The notes under the pieces were generated by a model. It did not search any database. It was not told the origin of the DNA and saw only the letters and a program-made list of their open reading frames with translations. Of a stretch of 64,000 bases of DNA, positions 1 through 13,295 are shown in pieces. How positions within the stretch are numbered: the first letter of the stretch is position 1; every line of letters begins with the position of its first letter. Both the position numbers and the translations under genes were made by a program. The DNA comes from Trichoplax adhaerens (taxonomy: Eukaryota; Placozoa; Uniplacotomia; Trichoplacea; Trichoplacidae), in assembly GCF_000150275.1 (NCBI RefSeq), contig NW_002060953.1, positions 1,499,407 to 1,563,406 of the forward strand, read 5' to 3'.

Positions 1-433
1 TAATTTAGCGAAGTAAAAAACGACTTCACATAGGAGAAATCATGTTGCTTTATTAATTATTAAATTATACAGGATTACCGATTAATTCAACTACTTTAAA
101 TTCGTATAAATGTCAATCAGTGTTTTCTTTTACATATCGAATAGACAGCCGCGACATGCCGATTATGAACTCTATCTGAGTGTTCAAATTATTAGACAAT
201 GCTGTCAATTAATATGCCTAAAATGGAGCGTTTGGTATACATCAATTCTAAGGAGGTTCTTTTCAAAATTGCGAGGCCTTCCACGGCTCTTGGTGTGGAG
301 CTAGTCAGCTGACCTTGTTTACTGGATTGCATAAGAATGTACTGCACATGCTCGGTAACAGGCCAACTGGATTGCTTGGAAACGTGAGAGAAACCAACCT
401 GAACTCGTAGTCAAATTGGAGAACTTGGATATC
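1..433. other. 5' flank of FBXO36
   Basis: No gene is recognisable here. The stretch directly before position 434 is probably 5' untranslated region and promoter of the F-box gene. I see no clear TATA box close to the start. Open frames on both strands are short and have no protein-like character. Confidence 0.5.
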
Positions 434-1030
434 ATGGCCAATGTAACAACCGCAAATCGGAAGCCTCTTATGGATAAAACAGGACAAGCTCCTGCTCCAA
501 GTAAAGATTATCATCAGTTATTGGTCACACATGAAGAAATTATCTGGCGATGGTGGAAAATTTCTATGCGAAATAATGCCATTGTTTTTCCAGGGGAAAC
601 TAAGATTCCATCGGAAGATTTCGATTACGATGATCGATTGCAGACTGAAATTTTGCGTATTTTTGGTAAGGAAACATTGGAAGAAGTAAGACGATTATCC
701 ATGTGTAAAGGCGATTGCTTAGCTAGTCTACCACTTACAGTATTGATGCAAATTATTGCTAGCTTGCCGCTGGAAGATATACTGATGTTATCCCAAGTCA
801 ATCATTACTTACGATATGTTACTTCGCTGGACTCGCTGTGGAAGGAAGTCTACATTAATTTATGTGGTGCACCAAATGAAGAAATACGCTCCTATGCTAA
901 TGAAAATGGCTGGAAGAAGACCCTATTTACAGATAAATTGAAATTAAGAGTTCAATTAGCACGAAGGAGGAAAGACATGGAATCACCCAAAGCGAATACG
1001 TTCATAACGTCTTCTGATTATATAAAGTAG
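434..1030 (+). CDS. FBXO36: F-box only protein 36 orthologue
   Basis: Predicted 198-residue F-box protein, a putative substrate-recognition subunit of an SCF (SKP1-CUL1-F-box) ubiquitin ligase. The N-terminal segment (about residues 17-45) has the FBXO36 signature: GQ-P-PSKDY-QLLVT followed by RWWKIS, as I recall it from vertebrate FBXO36. The F-box lies at about residues 96-144, starting CLASLP and containing LPLEDI and LWKEVY. The C-terminus keeps the NGW-K-LFT-KL-L--QL motif of the family. Length is close to the human protein (188 residues). The frame opens six codons upstream at a TTG, but the ATG at 434 has A at -3 and G at +4 and lines up with the vertebrate N-terminus. The whole coding region is in one exon, whereas the vertebrate gene is split. 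The next clear gene on this strand is 21 kb away. The substrate is unknown. Confidence 0.93.
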   Translation: MANVTTANRKPLMDKTGQAPAPSKDYHQLLVTHEEIIWRWWKISMRNNAIVFPGETKIPSEDFDYDDRLQTEILRIFGKETLEEVRRLSMCKGDCLASLPLTVLMQIIASLPLEDILMLSQVNHYLRYVTSLDSLWKEVYINLCGAPNEEIRSYANENGWKKTLFTDKLKLRVQLARRRKDMESPKANTFITSSDYIK

Positions 1031-2901
1031 TAAACTGTCAAACAACGTCATTAGCACGATTAGATACGATACCACCAGTGCGAATGCAATTTAATCCTTG
1101 TACTTAAAGTATCTTACAGCGATAGCTTGAATTGTGAGTATGACATAATTCAATAACTAAAACATCAAAAATAATCAGATACTCCGTTATCGCTAATTTA
1201 CTTTGCCAAAAAATTATGAAAGTCAAACCGAAAAAAATTTGAACTGCCAATTTGTTAATGCTTAACGCCAACGATAGTCAGTAAATTGGTACCATTACTA
1301 TATGACTAGTAGTTAAAGGAATTGTACTTAATTTACATTCTTGTAGATATTGACTAATATATTCTGCGGCTAAAGCAACTGTTAACCTGTTAGCGGATAG
1401 CTTAGATCATTATTTCTGTATCGCACTGTTCATAATACTTTATATCTTCATAACTATATTTAAGCATTGTAGTTAATTATTTTTAATTGAAAATGAAGAC
1501 CAAATAACAAATATTATTCTTAAATGATATGAATATACAATTAATTCACGATGCATAATTTTATAATGATTTCGAATGCCTATTTATTACAGTGGATATT
1601 TTAACCTATAAAATTTTCATTTGTTGCGTATTAAATATGATGGAATAAACGTTCAGCTTTATAATGCATTGGTGTAGTAATTCCCTTCCATCTTTTGGTT
1701 TACCAAACTTGAACTGTACGCTACGATATACGCTTAAGACTTCTAAACGGTACTGAAATTTACGAACTCAGTATAGAGCTCGCTTTTTTAGGCAAGCCCG
1801 GTTTCTAGATACCTTACCCGACAGTTAGATTTCTAAACGTCAATGGGATTACCATTAATTTATTGGCTAAATCTTTGCATTAGGTCATTATAGTCATTAT
1901 ATAGCTTCTCACTAAATGTACCACGAATGATAGATTGGAAGTAAAATTTACGTCCATATGGTCCTATATGGATAATTCACCATGTTTAAATGCAGTATTG
2001 TATAGCTTTTACTGTCCTCTTAAGATTTTTACTATAACAAGTGTTTTAAAATAAAGTAGCGTCTCAAATTTATCCTATTAATATACAGTAGAGTAGTATC
2101 ATCAATCTAATAATAATATTGGTCTTCACTCATTGCAGTATTATGCTGTTGTAGCTATACCGTACTTAAGCATTGAGTACAAGAATTTGTCTCTTCATCA
2201 TTTTCATTTATTACTAATTATATTTATTATATATTAGAGCCTCTAAATGAAAGACAAATCCAGTGTTGTCAACAAGATTATGATGTACATATTCTATTAT
2301 TCGGTGAATGGTAAAATTTGTAAGATGATTAAATCTTGTAATTTACTATTGCTTTTTAATATAGTAATAATTAACTCATGTTAATTATCTTGCAATATGA
2401 TCTACACGAGACACATACATCATAATATGAACAATCTAGGCCTTTTAATCCGTAATAACGTATTATATTGTTGGAATAAAATGCCTTCAAAATATTAAAG
2501 AACCAATATTTCTTGTGAAATTGAAATATATAACACATAGTCCGGTTTATCCAACAACACTAAGAAGTATCATCCTTTAGTCATCTATCCACAATATATA
2601 TACACGTACATTACACCAAGATACATTCAACTTCAAATTTTCTTTGTAAAGTCTGACTATGTTTCGTCTTAAAGTAATTTTGGGATTTGATATTTTGCGA
2701 AGTAACTTTACAAAAGTGCTTCATCAATTTTATTCACAGTCAAAATCAAGGTAATAAATTATTCGAGCATTGAAGCTATTTATTTATGATTTAAATCCGG
2801 TAAAGTTGAGACACTAGTAAACCTTTATTCACAATTTAAATGAGAAATTCTAGTAAAGTTTTTATATCTAATTGTGGTAATGAAGATATTAAAATTATTC
2901 T
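1031..2901. other. Intergenic, no gene seen
   Basis: AT-rich sequence downstream of FBXO36. I see no ORF with protein-like composition, no RNA gene and no clear repeat. The first few hundred bases probably contain the FBXO36 3' untranslated region. Confidence 0.5.
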
Positions 2902-3123
2902 TTAATGTTTGTTTTTACAGGTTCTGTTAACATGGCAACTATTTTCATATTTCAAGTTGGCCTTAAAACATTTGCAGTGTTTACCTGTGCAAGATGTAAA
3001 GCAACAGCAATGGCGAAATCCTTGTTTACTTACAAGTGGTTGTAATCTAGCAGCCTTTCGAAGACTGATTGTAACATTATCGTAAACTTCAAATAAATTA
3101 AACCAGTGGAAACTTCTTTTCAT
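2902..3123 (-). pseudogene. C-terminal relic of a transposon-type integrase protein
   Basis: A 73-codon open frame whose second half has the cysteine-rich tail of integrase-core proteins often annotated as KRAB-A domain-containing protein 2-like or SCAND3-like: SLRKAA, then QGF, then a spaced pattern C-C---C-----C-CFKANL, then CH---TCKNK. In relatives this segment follows a DDE (rve) integrase core and is thought to come from a DNA transposon or a captured integrase. Here I find no integrase core on the same strand at higher coordinates, and one usual cysteine after KANL is changed (KYENS-CH). It is therefore most likely a truncated remnant. It could instead be the last exon of a spliced, domesticated gene, since a start ATG is present but the protein would be far too short. 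The family match is from memory of the motif, not a search. Confidence 0.5.
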
Positions 3124-3847
3124 CTTTAAGGTATTATCTAAGTATTTAGATGAATAAATATAAGCTACTATGGCACTGTACGAGGGTTCTTAAAAATTCT
3201 TTAAATTTTTAACCACATCTAATTTATTAGTTGCATTAAATTTTTTCTTGAATTTTTTAGTCTAAATGGTTTTGGTTGAAAATTTTAATAAAGAGGAACA
3301 CACTATTTTAAAATTTTATTTAGTAGCAAGTTACGTTATGATTATTCATTTCTTTAATTCCTTAACTGAATCAAGCTTTACTTGAATGAAAGTAAAATAG
3401 CTAATTGCTATTTAGATCTATGTCAAGTATAATTTACAAGAGAACAAAGGTAACAGATTGCTTTTTATAAATAGTAACCTAAATTGAGCGCTCTAAAAAC
3501 GTAGAGAATTTTTATAAATGATGCCAATATTTCATTTCGTATATCCAATTGAATGGGAAGTTCCGAATTTTGTATCAGTACTAGTTTAATAGAGCTTACC
3601 AACACCCTCAGAAATCAATCCCACCTAGTGCTAGTATTAAGGTGATAATTATATCGATATACGAGAAAGCAAACTGGGCAGTCCATTGATGTTTTGATCA
3701 AGTTTTAATCATTTACTTGTGATAATTTTATCCCGATATGTAACATTTGAATATGTTCTAATATTATATTTTATATGCACGAAATATAGAAATCGCCGTA
3801 AGCTAATTGATAAAATTCGCTTTGTAACATCTTTGCATCAATATAGA
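3124..3847. other. Intergenic, no gene seen
   Basis: AT-rich. It contains the region 3' of the class A GPCR exon and the side of the integrase relic where the missing upstream domain would be expected. I could not recognise any integrase catalytic motif in it. Confidence 0.45.
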
Positions 3848-5123
3848 TCATACTGTAGTTAAAGCCATTGCAGGTTCTTTATTTGGAGGATAAGATTGTA
3901 ATGGCGATAAAAGTGGATATAGTCTATCTTCTAAACCAGCCTTTGGAGTCAATTTATTATCTTGATTTTTAGCAACTAATTGCTGGCCATTACCATTGCT
4001 ACTAGTACGCGGACCACCGTTGCTACGTTTTGAATATCTAGATGCCCTCGATGTCTTAGTATAAGTTGCTTGCAAACTTAAACGCAACGATGCACGACGC
4101 CGTCTCCTACTAATTCCTAGTAAATTCCATAAACCTCGCCTCATTTCGGAGTTCATAAAATTATAAGCGATCGGATTAATAGCGCAATGAGTGAAACTAA
4201 TTAGAATAGCTATGGAACTAAAAAATCTGAAACCTTCCCTACTAGGATGGTAGGGATCGTCATCAAAATAGTTTATAATGAGGACAACGAAAAATGGAGT
4301 CCAAGTAAGATAAAATGTACCAATAATGAATACGAAAATAAGAAGTAATTTAAAATCTTTTGATGTAATCGGTCTTTTAATATCAGCAGCTCGACTTAAT
4401 TGACGGTGAAGGCTATTTTGTTGTTTAATTTTTTGTATATGGCCACAAGCCGTTTTAAATACTATAGAATAAAGAACTGATAGCAGCAATGCTGGTAGAA
4501 AGATATTGGCAATAACTAAGATCAGAAAATAGATTTTCTCTCGTGTATGGGTAATAACATGACCGCACACATTGATATCCACTTGAGTATAATCATGCCA
4601 TATTACCATAGGTAATAGTGATAGGATAATCGGTTGCATCCAGATATAAGCACTGGCAAGTATAAATAATAAAGTAAAGTTAAGCCTGTGCTGAAGAAAT
4701 GGATAACAAATTGCAATATAGCGATCAATACTAATTGCACAGAAGTTTAAAATGGAAACCATGACTAAACCAATACCACATGCATTATAAATGGCGCACC
4801 AAAATGGCGCAAATGGCCAATAGCCAAGCAATGCTTGTATCACCATGCCTAAAATCACTATTAAGGCAAACAAAAGATCGGCAATACTTTGACTGATCAT
4901 GAAATAATTGGTTGTTGTGCGTAAAAAACGGTTACATAATATAGTAGCAATCACTATTACATTGCAAACCACGCTGATAATTACTACAGCTAAGCTGAAT
5001 CCAATAACTATCCATTCACTTGGATTTAAAGGTAGAGCTTCATCAGTGTCGTTAGGCTTGGCTGTATAACCATCATGTCCCGATGATGTTACATTTTTTA
5101 TTTGATAAGTCAAATTCCATAAG
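3848..5123 (-). CDS. Class A (rhodopsin-family) GPCR, last exon
   Basis: Seven-transmembrane receptor of the rhodopsin family. Counting from the TTG at 5113: N1.50 is N51, D2.50 is D79, C3.25 is C106 (partner C183 in loop 2), DRY is 130-132, W4.50 is W158, P5.50 is P207, the TWTP motif of helix 6 is 270-273, and NPIAY is 313-317. The block WPF----C and SILNFCAISIDRY resembles biogenic-amine receptors, but position 3.32, the amine-binding aspartate, is glycine. There is no lysine at 7.43, so it is not a retinal-binding opsin. The third loop is short and the tail has a basic RRRRR run. N-glycosylation sites (NVT, NDT) precede helix 1. The frame has no ATG before helix 2; upstream it reaches a TAA just beyond a good splice acceptor, so the start codon must be on an earlier exon not identified here. 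It is paralogous to the receptor at 22006-23286. Confidence 0.9.
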
Positions 5124-5157
5124 CTAAATGAAATAGATTAGAAAAAGAATCTGTTAG
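5124..5157 (-). other. 3' splice site of the class A GPCR exon
   Basis: Read on the minus strand, a branch-point-like CTAAC (5157-5153) is followed by a pyrimidine-rich tract and TTTCATTTAG, with AG at 5125-5124. Exon sequence would begin at 5123 with the last base of a split codon. This explains why the GPCR frame has no usable ATG. Confidence 0.7.
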
Positions 5158-8100
5158 TTTTCCCTTATTAATACGAATTAGTCAATGAAATTTTCTTTTA
5201 TTTTTGATGTGATTTGCATATTTTTTAACGATCTTAACTAAGCAACAATTTATGTAAAAGTATAATGATACTAAAGTTATTACACGAGTAAATTACGATC
5301 TATTAATTTAGATATCTTTTAATCAAAATTTATTAGGGGAAGGATAGAGCCTACACTTTAATGGCGATATGCATTTTAGTAAAGTAATTACCCTCTATGA
5401 GACATTACATTAAAGTTAAGATTTCTAGAAATAAGTATTTGACGTTGAAAGACATCAAATTCTATTAGTTTAATATTATCAAATTTAAACAAAATTTTTA
5501 AAGAAATTTTGGTAATAATTGCCATAGCAGTTACATATGAAACTTAAAGCCTGATAAATTAAAATTTAATTCCTTCTGTCTACTTTTAGCAATATTCTGT
5601 ATAATTAAGCACATCTACACTACATAGCTTGAGCAAACATAAACATACGTTAATCGATATTTTGGTAATAAAATCAACTAGCTTAATTTTGAGTTAGAAT
5701 TGTTGATTTAGGTCGATTACATCGCTACAGTTACCGATATTTTTAAATTGGTACCTTTGTTTGCGATTTCAGTGAATAGGAAAACCTTATACCTACTATT
5801 AACTTTAGATTTTATAAATCAAATTACTAGTTTTGATGAAAAACAGAAACAATTGTAGTCATAAGGTTTCTGTGTCAGGTTAAATGGATTAGTTTGGTGC
5901 TTCATAAGGGTGTACTGTAACGTTTGGGATAGTAAACACTAGTTAAGCATCATTAAAGATTTGAATAAAGTCTTGGAACAAAAGCTATATAATAGATAGT
6001 GCAGTAAATATATTACCTCAGAACATTCAAATGCATATTTCTTTTCTAAAATGCTAACTAAAACAACTTATAGCAGATATATACAAGGTATAAATATAGA
6101 AAAAAACTATAACGTTCAAAATGTAATAATTTTAAGATAAATCAAACTTTTTCGAACTATCAATATAAAATATTTAGATTAGACTAAAAAAAGAGGCAAT
6201 TTTAATTTTAAAAGTGATCATATTTACGTCTAATCATAAGTATATGATAAGACTTCAACTTGTAAGCAACATAAAATTACAGCTGATTTTAATTTTGTAA
6301 GTGATCATATTTATATCTAAATATAAGTAGATGATGGGAGTTCAACTTATAAGCAACATAAAAAAATAGCTACCCTGATGATAATGAATTATTGGGATTT
6401 TTCTACTCGTAGCAACCGATACTAACAATAAAAACGTTGATATTAGTGGAATCTAAACTTACTGTCTATTTTCAATCTATGGTTAATCTAATGTAATTGA
6501 TACTAATAAAATGGAATGAAGCATAATATTTTTCCTAAAGCTGTCATCGGATTTCCTATACGTAATTTCAAGCTATCGAAGTATCTCCCTGTAATTGATA
6601 ATTTTAAAACTACTATTTATCGGCAGAATTACACATAACACATATATGAATATGTAATAATCAACTAGAATAATAGCAATGAAACTAACTGGCATTCGAT
6701 TGGTTTACTTTTCTGATATCATATTTATTATAGATGCATTACTGTAATATCTTTAGCTAATTACGGTAGTTTTACTTTTCAAACGTATATTAGGTATGTA
6801 AAGTAGTTCATTATGCAAATAAGAACAGTCGGCCAGCTGTATTTCGTGCCAATTTTAATGCTTAAATGATCTTCAGTAAATTTTTCATTTTCATGTTACT
6901 ATTCAGTGGTATATCGATGAAATATAATGATCGTTAGATTGAAAGTCATATTATACAACTAATTTTAGTGGCAATGTTTAGGAATAATTCAAATGCAAAT
7001 TATCAAGATGACGATTGCCCTATACATTCAACAATGATGTAAAGAAAGAAACCGTCATTAAAGTAGACTATTTAAGTTTATCTCTATGAATAAACTAGGT
7101 AAGATCTAAATAGAATGAGTAGGATTAAGTTAATTTTATACCATTTCGTGATATGAAAGCATCATATAAAGCTATCAAAATCTCTTTGGTTATAGTAAAT
7201 TTTATCCATACTATATACAGGTTCGACCGAATGATACCAAATAAATCACAATTCAAATATCTTGAGGCTGCCCATTAACTAAAACATTGTCATTTAATAA
7301 ATACTTGAGAAAATACATTGTTGTTTTCTATGATAATTAAAAGCAAGTCATATCATTTATGGAAGTATATTATCAAATTGTTCATCACTTTTCAAAGTAA
7401 TGTTTCATTTTTCATGACATTATCGTTGTATGAAATTTAGACAATTAAATACTGCAGATACACTTCAAAGTACCTCTAAAGTCATGAGTTATCAAACAGA
7501 AAATAGCTAATTTAAAGTTATTAACCGGACAGATTCGTTTTAAAATAATATTGTAATGGTGGTTTAATTCCTTTAAAAAGCAATAAGATTGACGAAAGTA
7601 AGGTGAAAGTAAGATCCCTTCAATCATAACGATGCTAACACTTATAGAGATAGATCTTATTTTAAATTGTAAATGCAATTTGCCTGTTTTCATTTTAAAT
7701 GGAAATCGACAGAAATAACAAATTTAGCAATATTTATCTAAAATTTCAGATCCAAGAAGCAGTTGAAGCTGAACATAACGAAATTAAATCTTGCCAATAA
7801 CAATTGTCCAACAAAAGGCTCAAAAATATTAAAAATTAGCAATTCTGATAGCAATACGAGTATAACCAAGAACAGCCATCACTACTTTAACATTTTATAT
7901 GTACTTCGGTCGAATTATATGATATTCCAGAATAGTAACGCCGTAAACTTATCTGACTATAGCGAGTCAGTATTAAATTTGGTAGTGCGGTTACCTTATG
8001 GAAGAATAAAATAATGTAAGTGCTTTAATAGAACCTGTGAGAAATGCGATAAACTCTTTGGTTAAATTTAAAGACTTTATATTGAATGAAGTTGTGAACA

Positions 8101-11100
8101 CGCTAATACTTTACTTTTCTTTTATCAAAATTGACAGACTAAAAATTAGTAAATTTGAGTTAGAAATGGCTATGAATATATCATATTTTAGTAGCTGCAA
8201 GGGGCAGCGGTAGTACTACGAAAAGTTATCTTGTTCTTGAATGACTAGACCAAATGCACAACCATGCAGATTTAACGTGCTATGTGTTTTGATTTCAACT
8301 ATTTTATAAGATATACTTTAATAGCTCATAAATCTAGTCCTTTTATAGCTAATGTTGTCAAAAGATGAAATAGCAATGGTATACCCAAATATCAAGCAAA
8401 TCTACCATTTTGATTAATAAAGTTGAATACATAGATATATGCCTTGTAAGTCTTCAGATTATTATTAAAATAAAAACAAATATTTGAGATGCAACTTACT
8501 CCATCTTAAGCATTGGAATACCACTAGGGTGGATTAGGATTTTGTTGAAGCTGAAGATCAGCTAAATTATGGCGTTATAGAAGAATTGCAATGGAATAGA
8601 ATATAAAGTACAATCCAGTCAATACTATTCTTGCAATTGGTTCAGCTCTTCTGTAGCCGTTACCAGAAATGGATTTATTTTTCAAGTTTCAATGTGTATT
8701 CTACTATTTGAATGTCAGCAACATTTAGTAATATCGAAACAATTAGCCCTCGTATATAATTAAGAATTTACAAATATGGTTAGTATTTATTTTTCGTGTC
8801 ACTTTTAGCGTCTAATAAGCTGGGAAAATAGAAGATAATAGCCTATTTAATATGGTTGCAGACTGAGTATACAAATAATATATTCAGTTCTTTCATATTC
8901 TCTACGTTGACCCAAGTTTAGATTCGGCCCAATTAGCAAGGGGGAATTTCTTATTGTTATTACTATCAAGCAATTTTGAACTTTATATCAATCTTGTTAT
9001 TATTCGTTGCCTAGAGGAATAAGAAGATCTCTCTTGAAGCCATGGAGAGTTCGATTTATGGTTCTAACAATAGCTAGAGACAATAACTTAGCTATGCAAT
9101 TTATTATTTCCTAAGGAAATTCCGTGCGTGATCAGTTTTATCATGTTTACAACGGAAAGAATGAACGATTGGACAAGTAAACTCAGAGTTAATAATAATT
9201 ATAATACATTTTTTAAATGATAGTATCATTTAGAAAACAGTCTTAATTGATGAACCTTAACCATAGTTAATAGTCAATTTATTAAATGGAATAGGCAATT
9301 AAAATTATATACAAAATTACGTTAAAAAGTAAAATATTCGTTCTATTTGATATCTTTTTATTTACTTACTACACGAATTAAAACCGATATTTAGCATCGA
9401 AACAAATTCTGAATCAATTTATCTGTCGAATCAAGTGCTAATTTTTGGCATGTATCGACTTTTGATGCATTTTATCGCCATATTACCTATCGAACCAATC
9501 TGATAGAGTTCTTTTCAAGTAAAATCGGATCAATCATAACCTTAATGAATAGAAAATAATTAACGAAGTCGTCATAACTCAAGTAAGGAATTTTAAATAA
9601 TCACTTTTCTTTGAATCGAAAACTTGAATTAGGTACACCTGTCGTCTAAACAATAATCTTTTATTGTCTCAGTACAATGAAGGAATAGGTGTGAGCAAAT
9701 AAATATTCATTTTCATTCAGTTATTGAGAAAATTTGACAAAAATCATTGCAAGTAAATTACGAATTATGAGAATTAATTACGTGATCTACCATTTCGGTA
9801 CCTATATTTCAAACTTTCTAAGTATGCAATTTTTAGAATGTCAAAGATGACATTTATGCTGAGGTCGATTACCTCTAGCCATAGTTACTAAAATTAAGTT
9901 TATATAAAAATCAAAATTAATGATCAACTCATATATCACTTTCATATATTTTCATATTCCAAAATTTGAATGATTTTTCCTCGCATGTGGTTTACAGATT
10001 CACAATGCAATAACTTCATATCTTGCAAAATGGATATTAGGTAGAGAAATTCATTATTTTAAGTCTTCCTTTTCTTTTCTATTACAAGAGATTAGCAATA
10101 GTGTAATAACCAACGTAAAACAAGAGTAAATAAATTTATTGTCTTTTCTAAAGATAGCATAAAAGTATTCAGTATTGTGACTATATTGTATTTAAATAAA
10201 AAATGAGAATGATCTACTATAAATCTCGAGGAAATTAATTATTCTGATTATTCCTTGAATAAAATGATGTCGTTATTTGGACGAAGAATCTGAGAATTAT
10301 ATCGGTCCTTTCCAAATTGGAATTATTTCTGACTAATGAGAAGAATCTTAATTATACAGACTTCAAAAAATTTGAACATATTGACGTAACTTAGACCGGA
10401 AATTGGCAAACGACTAACACTTACATAAATTGAAGTTGAATTTATATTTGACCAGTGTTACAAGGGTATGACTTATTAATTCTCGTGCAGTACAGGTTTC
10501 GACATAGCAAGCGGACGTCATTAAGAAAAAATAATTAATAATCATATTTTTTATATGCTAGATACCAAATCTAAGACTAATGAATTTTACTAAGGTAATA
10601 AAATTTTCATAACTTGCTTTGTTTACCATTGCTTCTAGTACAATGTTTTCAAATTATGTTTTGTCCTATACCTACCTTAAAAACTTTTTAATTAGTGTAA
10701 TAAGTTAAAAATCGATTGGATATGTAGCAAAATTACGCCATCCATATTTACAGTATCGTAAAATCAACAATCATTCAATTTCCAATTCGCACTATTGATA
10801 AAACGTACCCCGACAGATTCTATGAATACGAATGTCTATATATGTTTCTTATCGAATTTATTTTGCTGCAAGAAAAAGCAAGCAAACTTACGGGTAATAG
10901 ATTATGCATTGTACAAGCTTCATTTTAATAGCATTTATAATTATGACTTGCACATGCTAGTGATTAAAGAGATATTACTACTTCTTGGAACAGATACATT
11001 TGTGGGTAACTTCTAACTGCCAATTGGAATCAACTTTATCTACGAATATTGAAAGATATTGCTGTTGAGATCGAAGTAACTAGTAATGCATTACTTTAAA

Positions 11101-12705
11101 AAATAGAACAAGTGAAACATGAACCTTTATATTCTATCATATTATTAAACAAGCTGCCACATTTGCCGAAAAAGAAATTCTATTTGAATGAAATTGTCGC
11201 AAGCCGATGCTATAAATGAAGTGGCTGATGAATTATAATAACGAAATACTGTATCGTTAGCATATACCAAATCCTCCAATTTTTTTACAGTATTGGAATC
11301 AAACATCGATTCTCCAAATTAATTGAAAAATTCTCTTTACATTAAACTAATGCATATGAAATAGCCTTATTGCTTATGTTTTTTTTAATTTTGGTTCGCA
11401 ATACTGTTTGAGCCAAGCAGTAAATCTTGTTTAGTGAGTAAATACTGAAATTTTTAGAAAGCTGTAGCGTAACTAAGCTAAGGTAGATTTGGTAGTTATT
11501 ATAAATGTGTAAGCATAAATCAGTATAAGTTATCGCATTTGTAGTAATGATAAATTAAGTCACACCTAAATACAGAATGGACATCGATGTAAAAGTAGGA
11601 TTAGCATAAAATTAACCATTATCAAAATAACTACTAAAAAAAATAATTCACAAAACAAAGAAATCCTTTGAAATAGTTACTCAGCATGCTTGTCCATGAA
11701 TTACGAGCTTGATAGTCTATTTTAATTATATTTAATAGATAATCTGAAGGTTATACTGAGAGACTCTGAAGAATGACAATGATTTGAGATCCTGATGAGT
11801 CAGGTAAACATTCCCAGTCTAGATATGGTTGCTAATTAGTATAGCAAGATAAGTGTTCTCAAATTCTGGTCGTACTGCAATAATGCAGCTCAAATTGCTT
11901 ATTTAGATTGCACGGCACAAATAGACTAGTTCTAACTTATTTACATACTCGTGTTAGCTAGGAAACAACTGCGTTCGAATAAAATTTTTATCAAAATTTA
12001 TGAAGACTTCGTAATTCTTTTCTAATAAGCGATCGATTTTTATGCTTAATAAGGTGAACAGCGTACTGTGTATACTTATATCTAGATAATGCACAATATT
12101 AAATTGTGCATTATTTCTGTTATACAGTTTGCTCTTCGAAAACCCCCGAAGAAGCAAACAGATTTTAAGTGTTAAAATGTTTAAAACTGCCGTTTAATTC
12201 GTCATTGCATGCTATTGTTCAATCAAGCTGTAAATTCTTTACTGCTCTATAAGTAATGATAATAATTTCGAGATGATAAGCATATTAGAATAAATTACTG
12301 TATAGTTAACAGTCGATTCATAAGTTTCAAGTTATAACTTTCGACTTGTTTCATTCTTACTTTCGTTAACCTAAGATCTATTATATAATTTTGTTTTTAT
12401 GGGGGTTCAATAGCCTCACGATTTTGATTGAATCCTGTAAGTATGAGTCACAGTGTTAATCTCATAAGATTACTTAGACTCATTTGATGCATTTCTAACT
12501 CGCTATGAATGTTATTCGTAGATTTACCATGGGTTTTGCACTTCAATGTCACAAACGTAGTTATCATACAACTACGAAACAGCTAAAAAATTGTTTTCGA
12601 TACTGATGTATTTGATTGAATTTTCGTAATGGTAGGCACATAGTCGATCATATTAAAATGATATCAGAATACAGTAAAAGCCTTATTTATGGGTTTACCA
12701 TCTAT
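5158..12705. other. Long gene-poor region
   Basis: About 7.5 kb of AT-rich sequence without a recognisable coding exon. The open frames in it are short and of low-complexity composition. It must be considered as the possible location of the missing first exon of the minus-strand GPCR. The only structured item I see is the 87-bp duplication at 6198-6368. Confidence 0.5.
6198..6368. repeat. 87-bp direct tandem duplication, two diverged units
   Basis: The segment GTGATCATATTTA begins at 6214 and again at 6301, and the surrounding bases match over most of an 87-bp unit, ending in TTCAACTT-TAAGCAACATAAAA in both copies. The units differ at roughly a dozen positions. No coding content. Confidence 0.75.
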
Positions 12706-12710
12706 CTTTT

Positions 12711-13290
12711 TGTGACGGAGCTCGCTCCGAAATGAATAATATTTTGATCTAATATGTGTCATAATGTTATTATGGAGGTTGCCGATCTCGACAACAACCT
12801 AGTTATAAATTGAGTTTTGTTATTAATTATCGTAGTAATATACAGCATGGATATGGTGTTAGCAATTAAAATGTCAATCTGTGAAGATTATTATGTTAGT
12901 TAATAAGGTGCTAATTAATAATATTAATTTATGGCAAGTAATAAGAACACTCGATCTAGTCGAATCTATAGTAAGCCTGTATTGCACATTCTATAGTTTA
13001 ATGTGAAAGATTAGCACCGATATTATTTGTGTGACATATGAAACTGTATATAAGCTTGATTATTACTTTTTAATCTCAGTTCCACTGAGGCTAACGTAGG
13101 GTACACTGGTACAAACGTAAGCAAGCTAGTAATAAAGATATTGATTAACCTAAACCTATCGTTTTGACTTGATTACTATAGTATAGGAATAAGTTAGTTT
13201 TCTCTTACTGAGGATCTCCGGAGTTAGTCGGAGAACCATAAGAGTAGATAGACTAGTTTAGGTACGTTCACAGAAGCTGTTTTGTGACAC
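12711..13290 (+). mobile_element. Solo LTR (family copy 1)
   Basis: Begins TGTGACGG and ends GTTTTGTGACA(C). It shares its ends with four other copies in the window: the 3' end AGCTGTTTTGTGACA is close to that of the copy at 57909, and the 5' end carries a short hairpin (CGGAGC/GCTCCG) like the copy at 15456. A TATATAAG box is at 13047-13054 and an AATAAA at 13131-13136, in the order expected for an LTR. CTTTT precedes the element (12706-12710) and recurs at 13291-13295, a likely 5-bp target duplication if one base was added at the 3' end. An imperfect hairpin lies near 13200-13248. Confidence 0.65.
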
Positions 13291-13295
13291 CTTTT

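Noticed and set aside
3848-5123. Opsin or placopsin identity for the class A receptors
   Set aside because: No lysine at 7.43. Placopsins also lack this lysine, so the idea cannot be fully excluded, but the helix 3 pattern is more like amine receptors.
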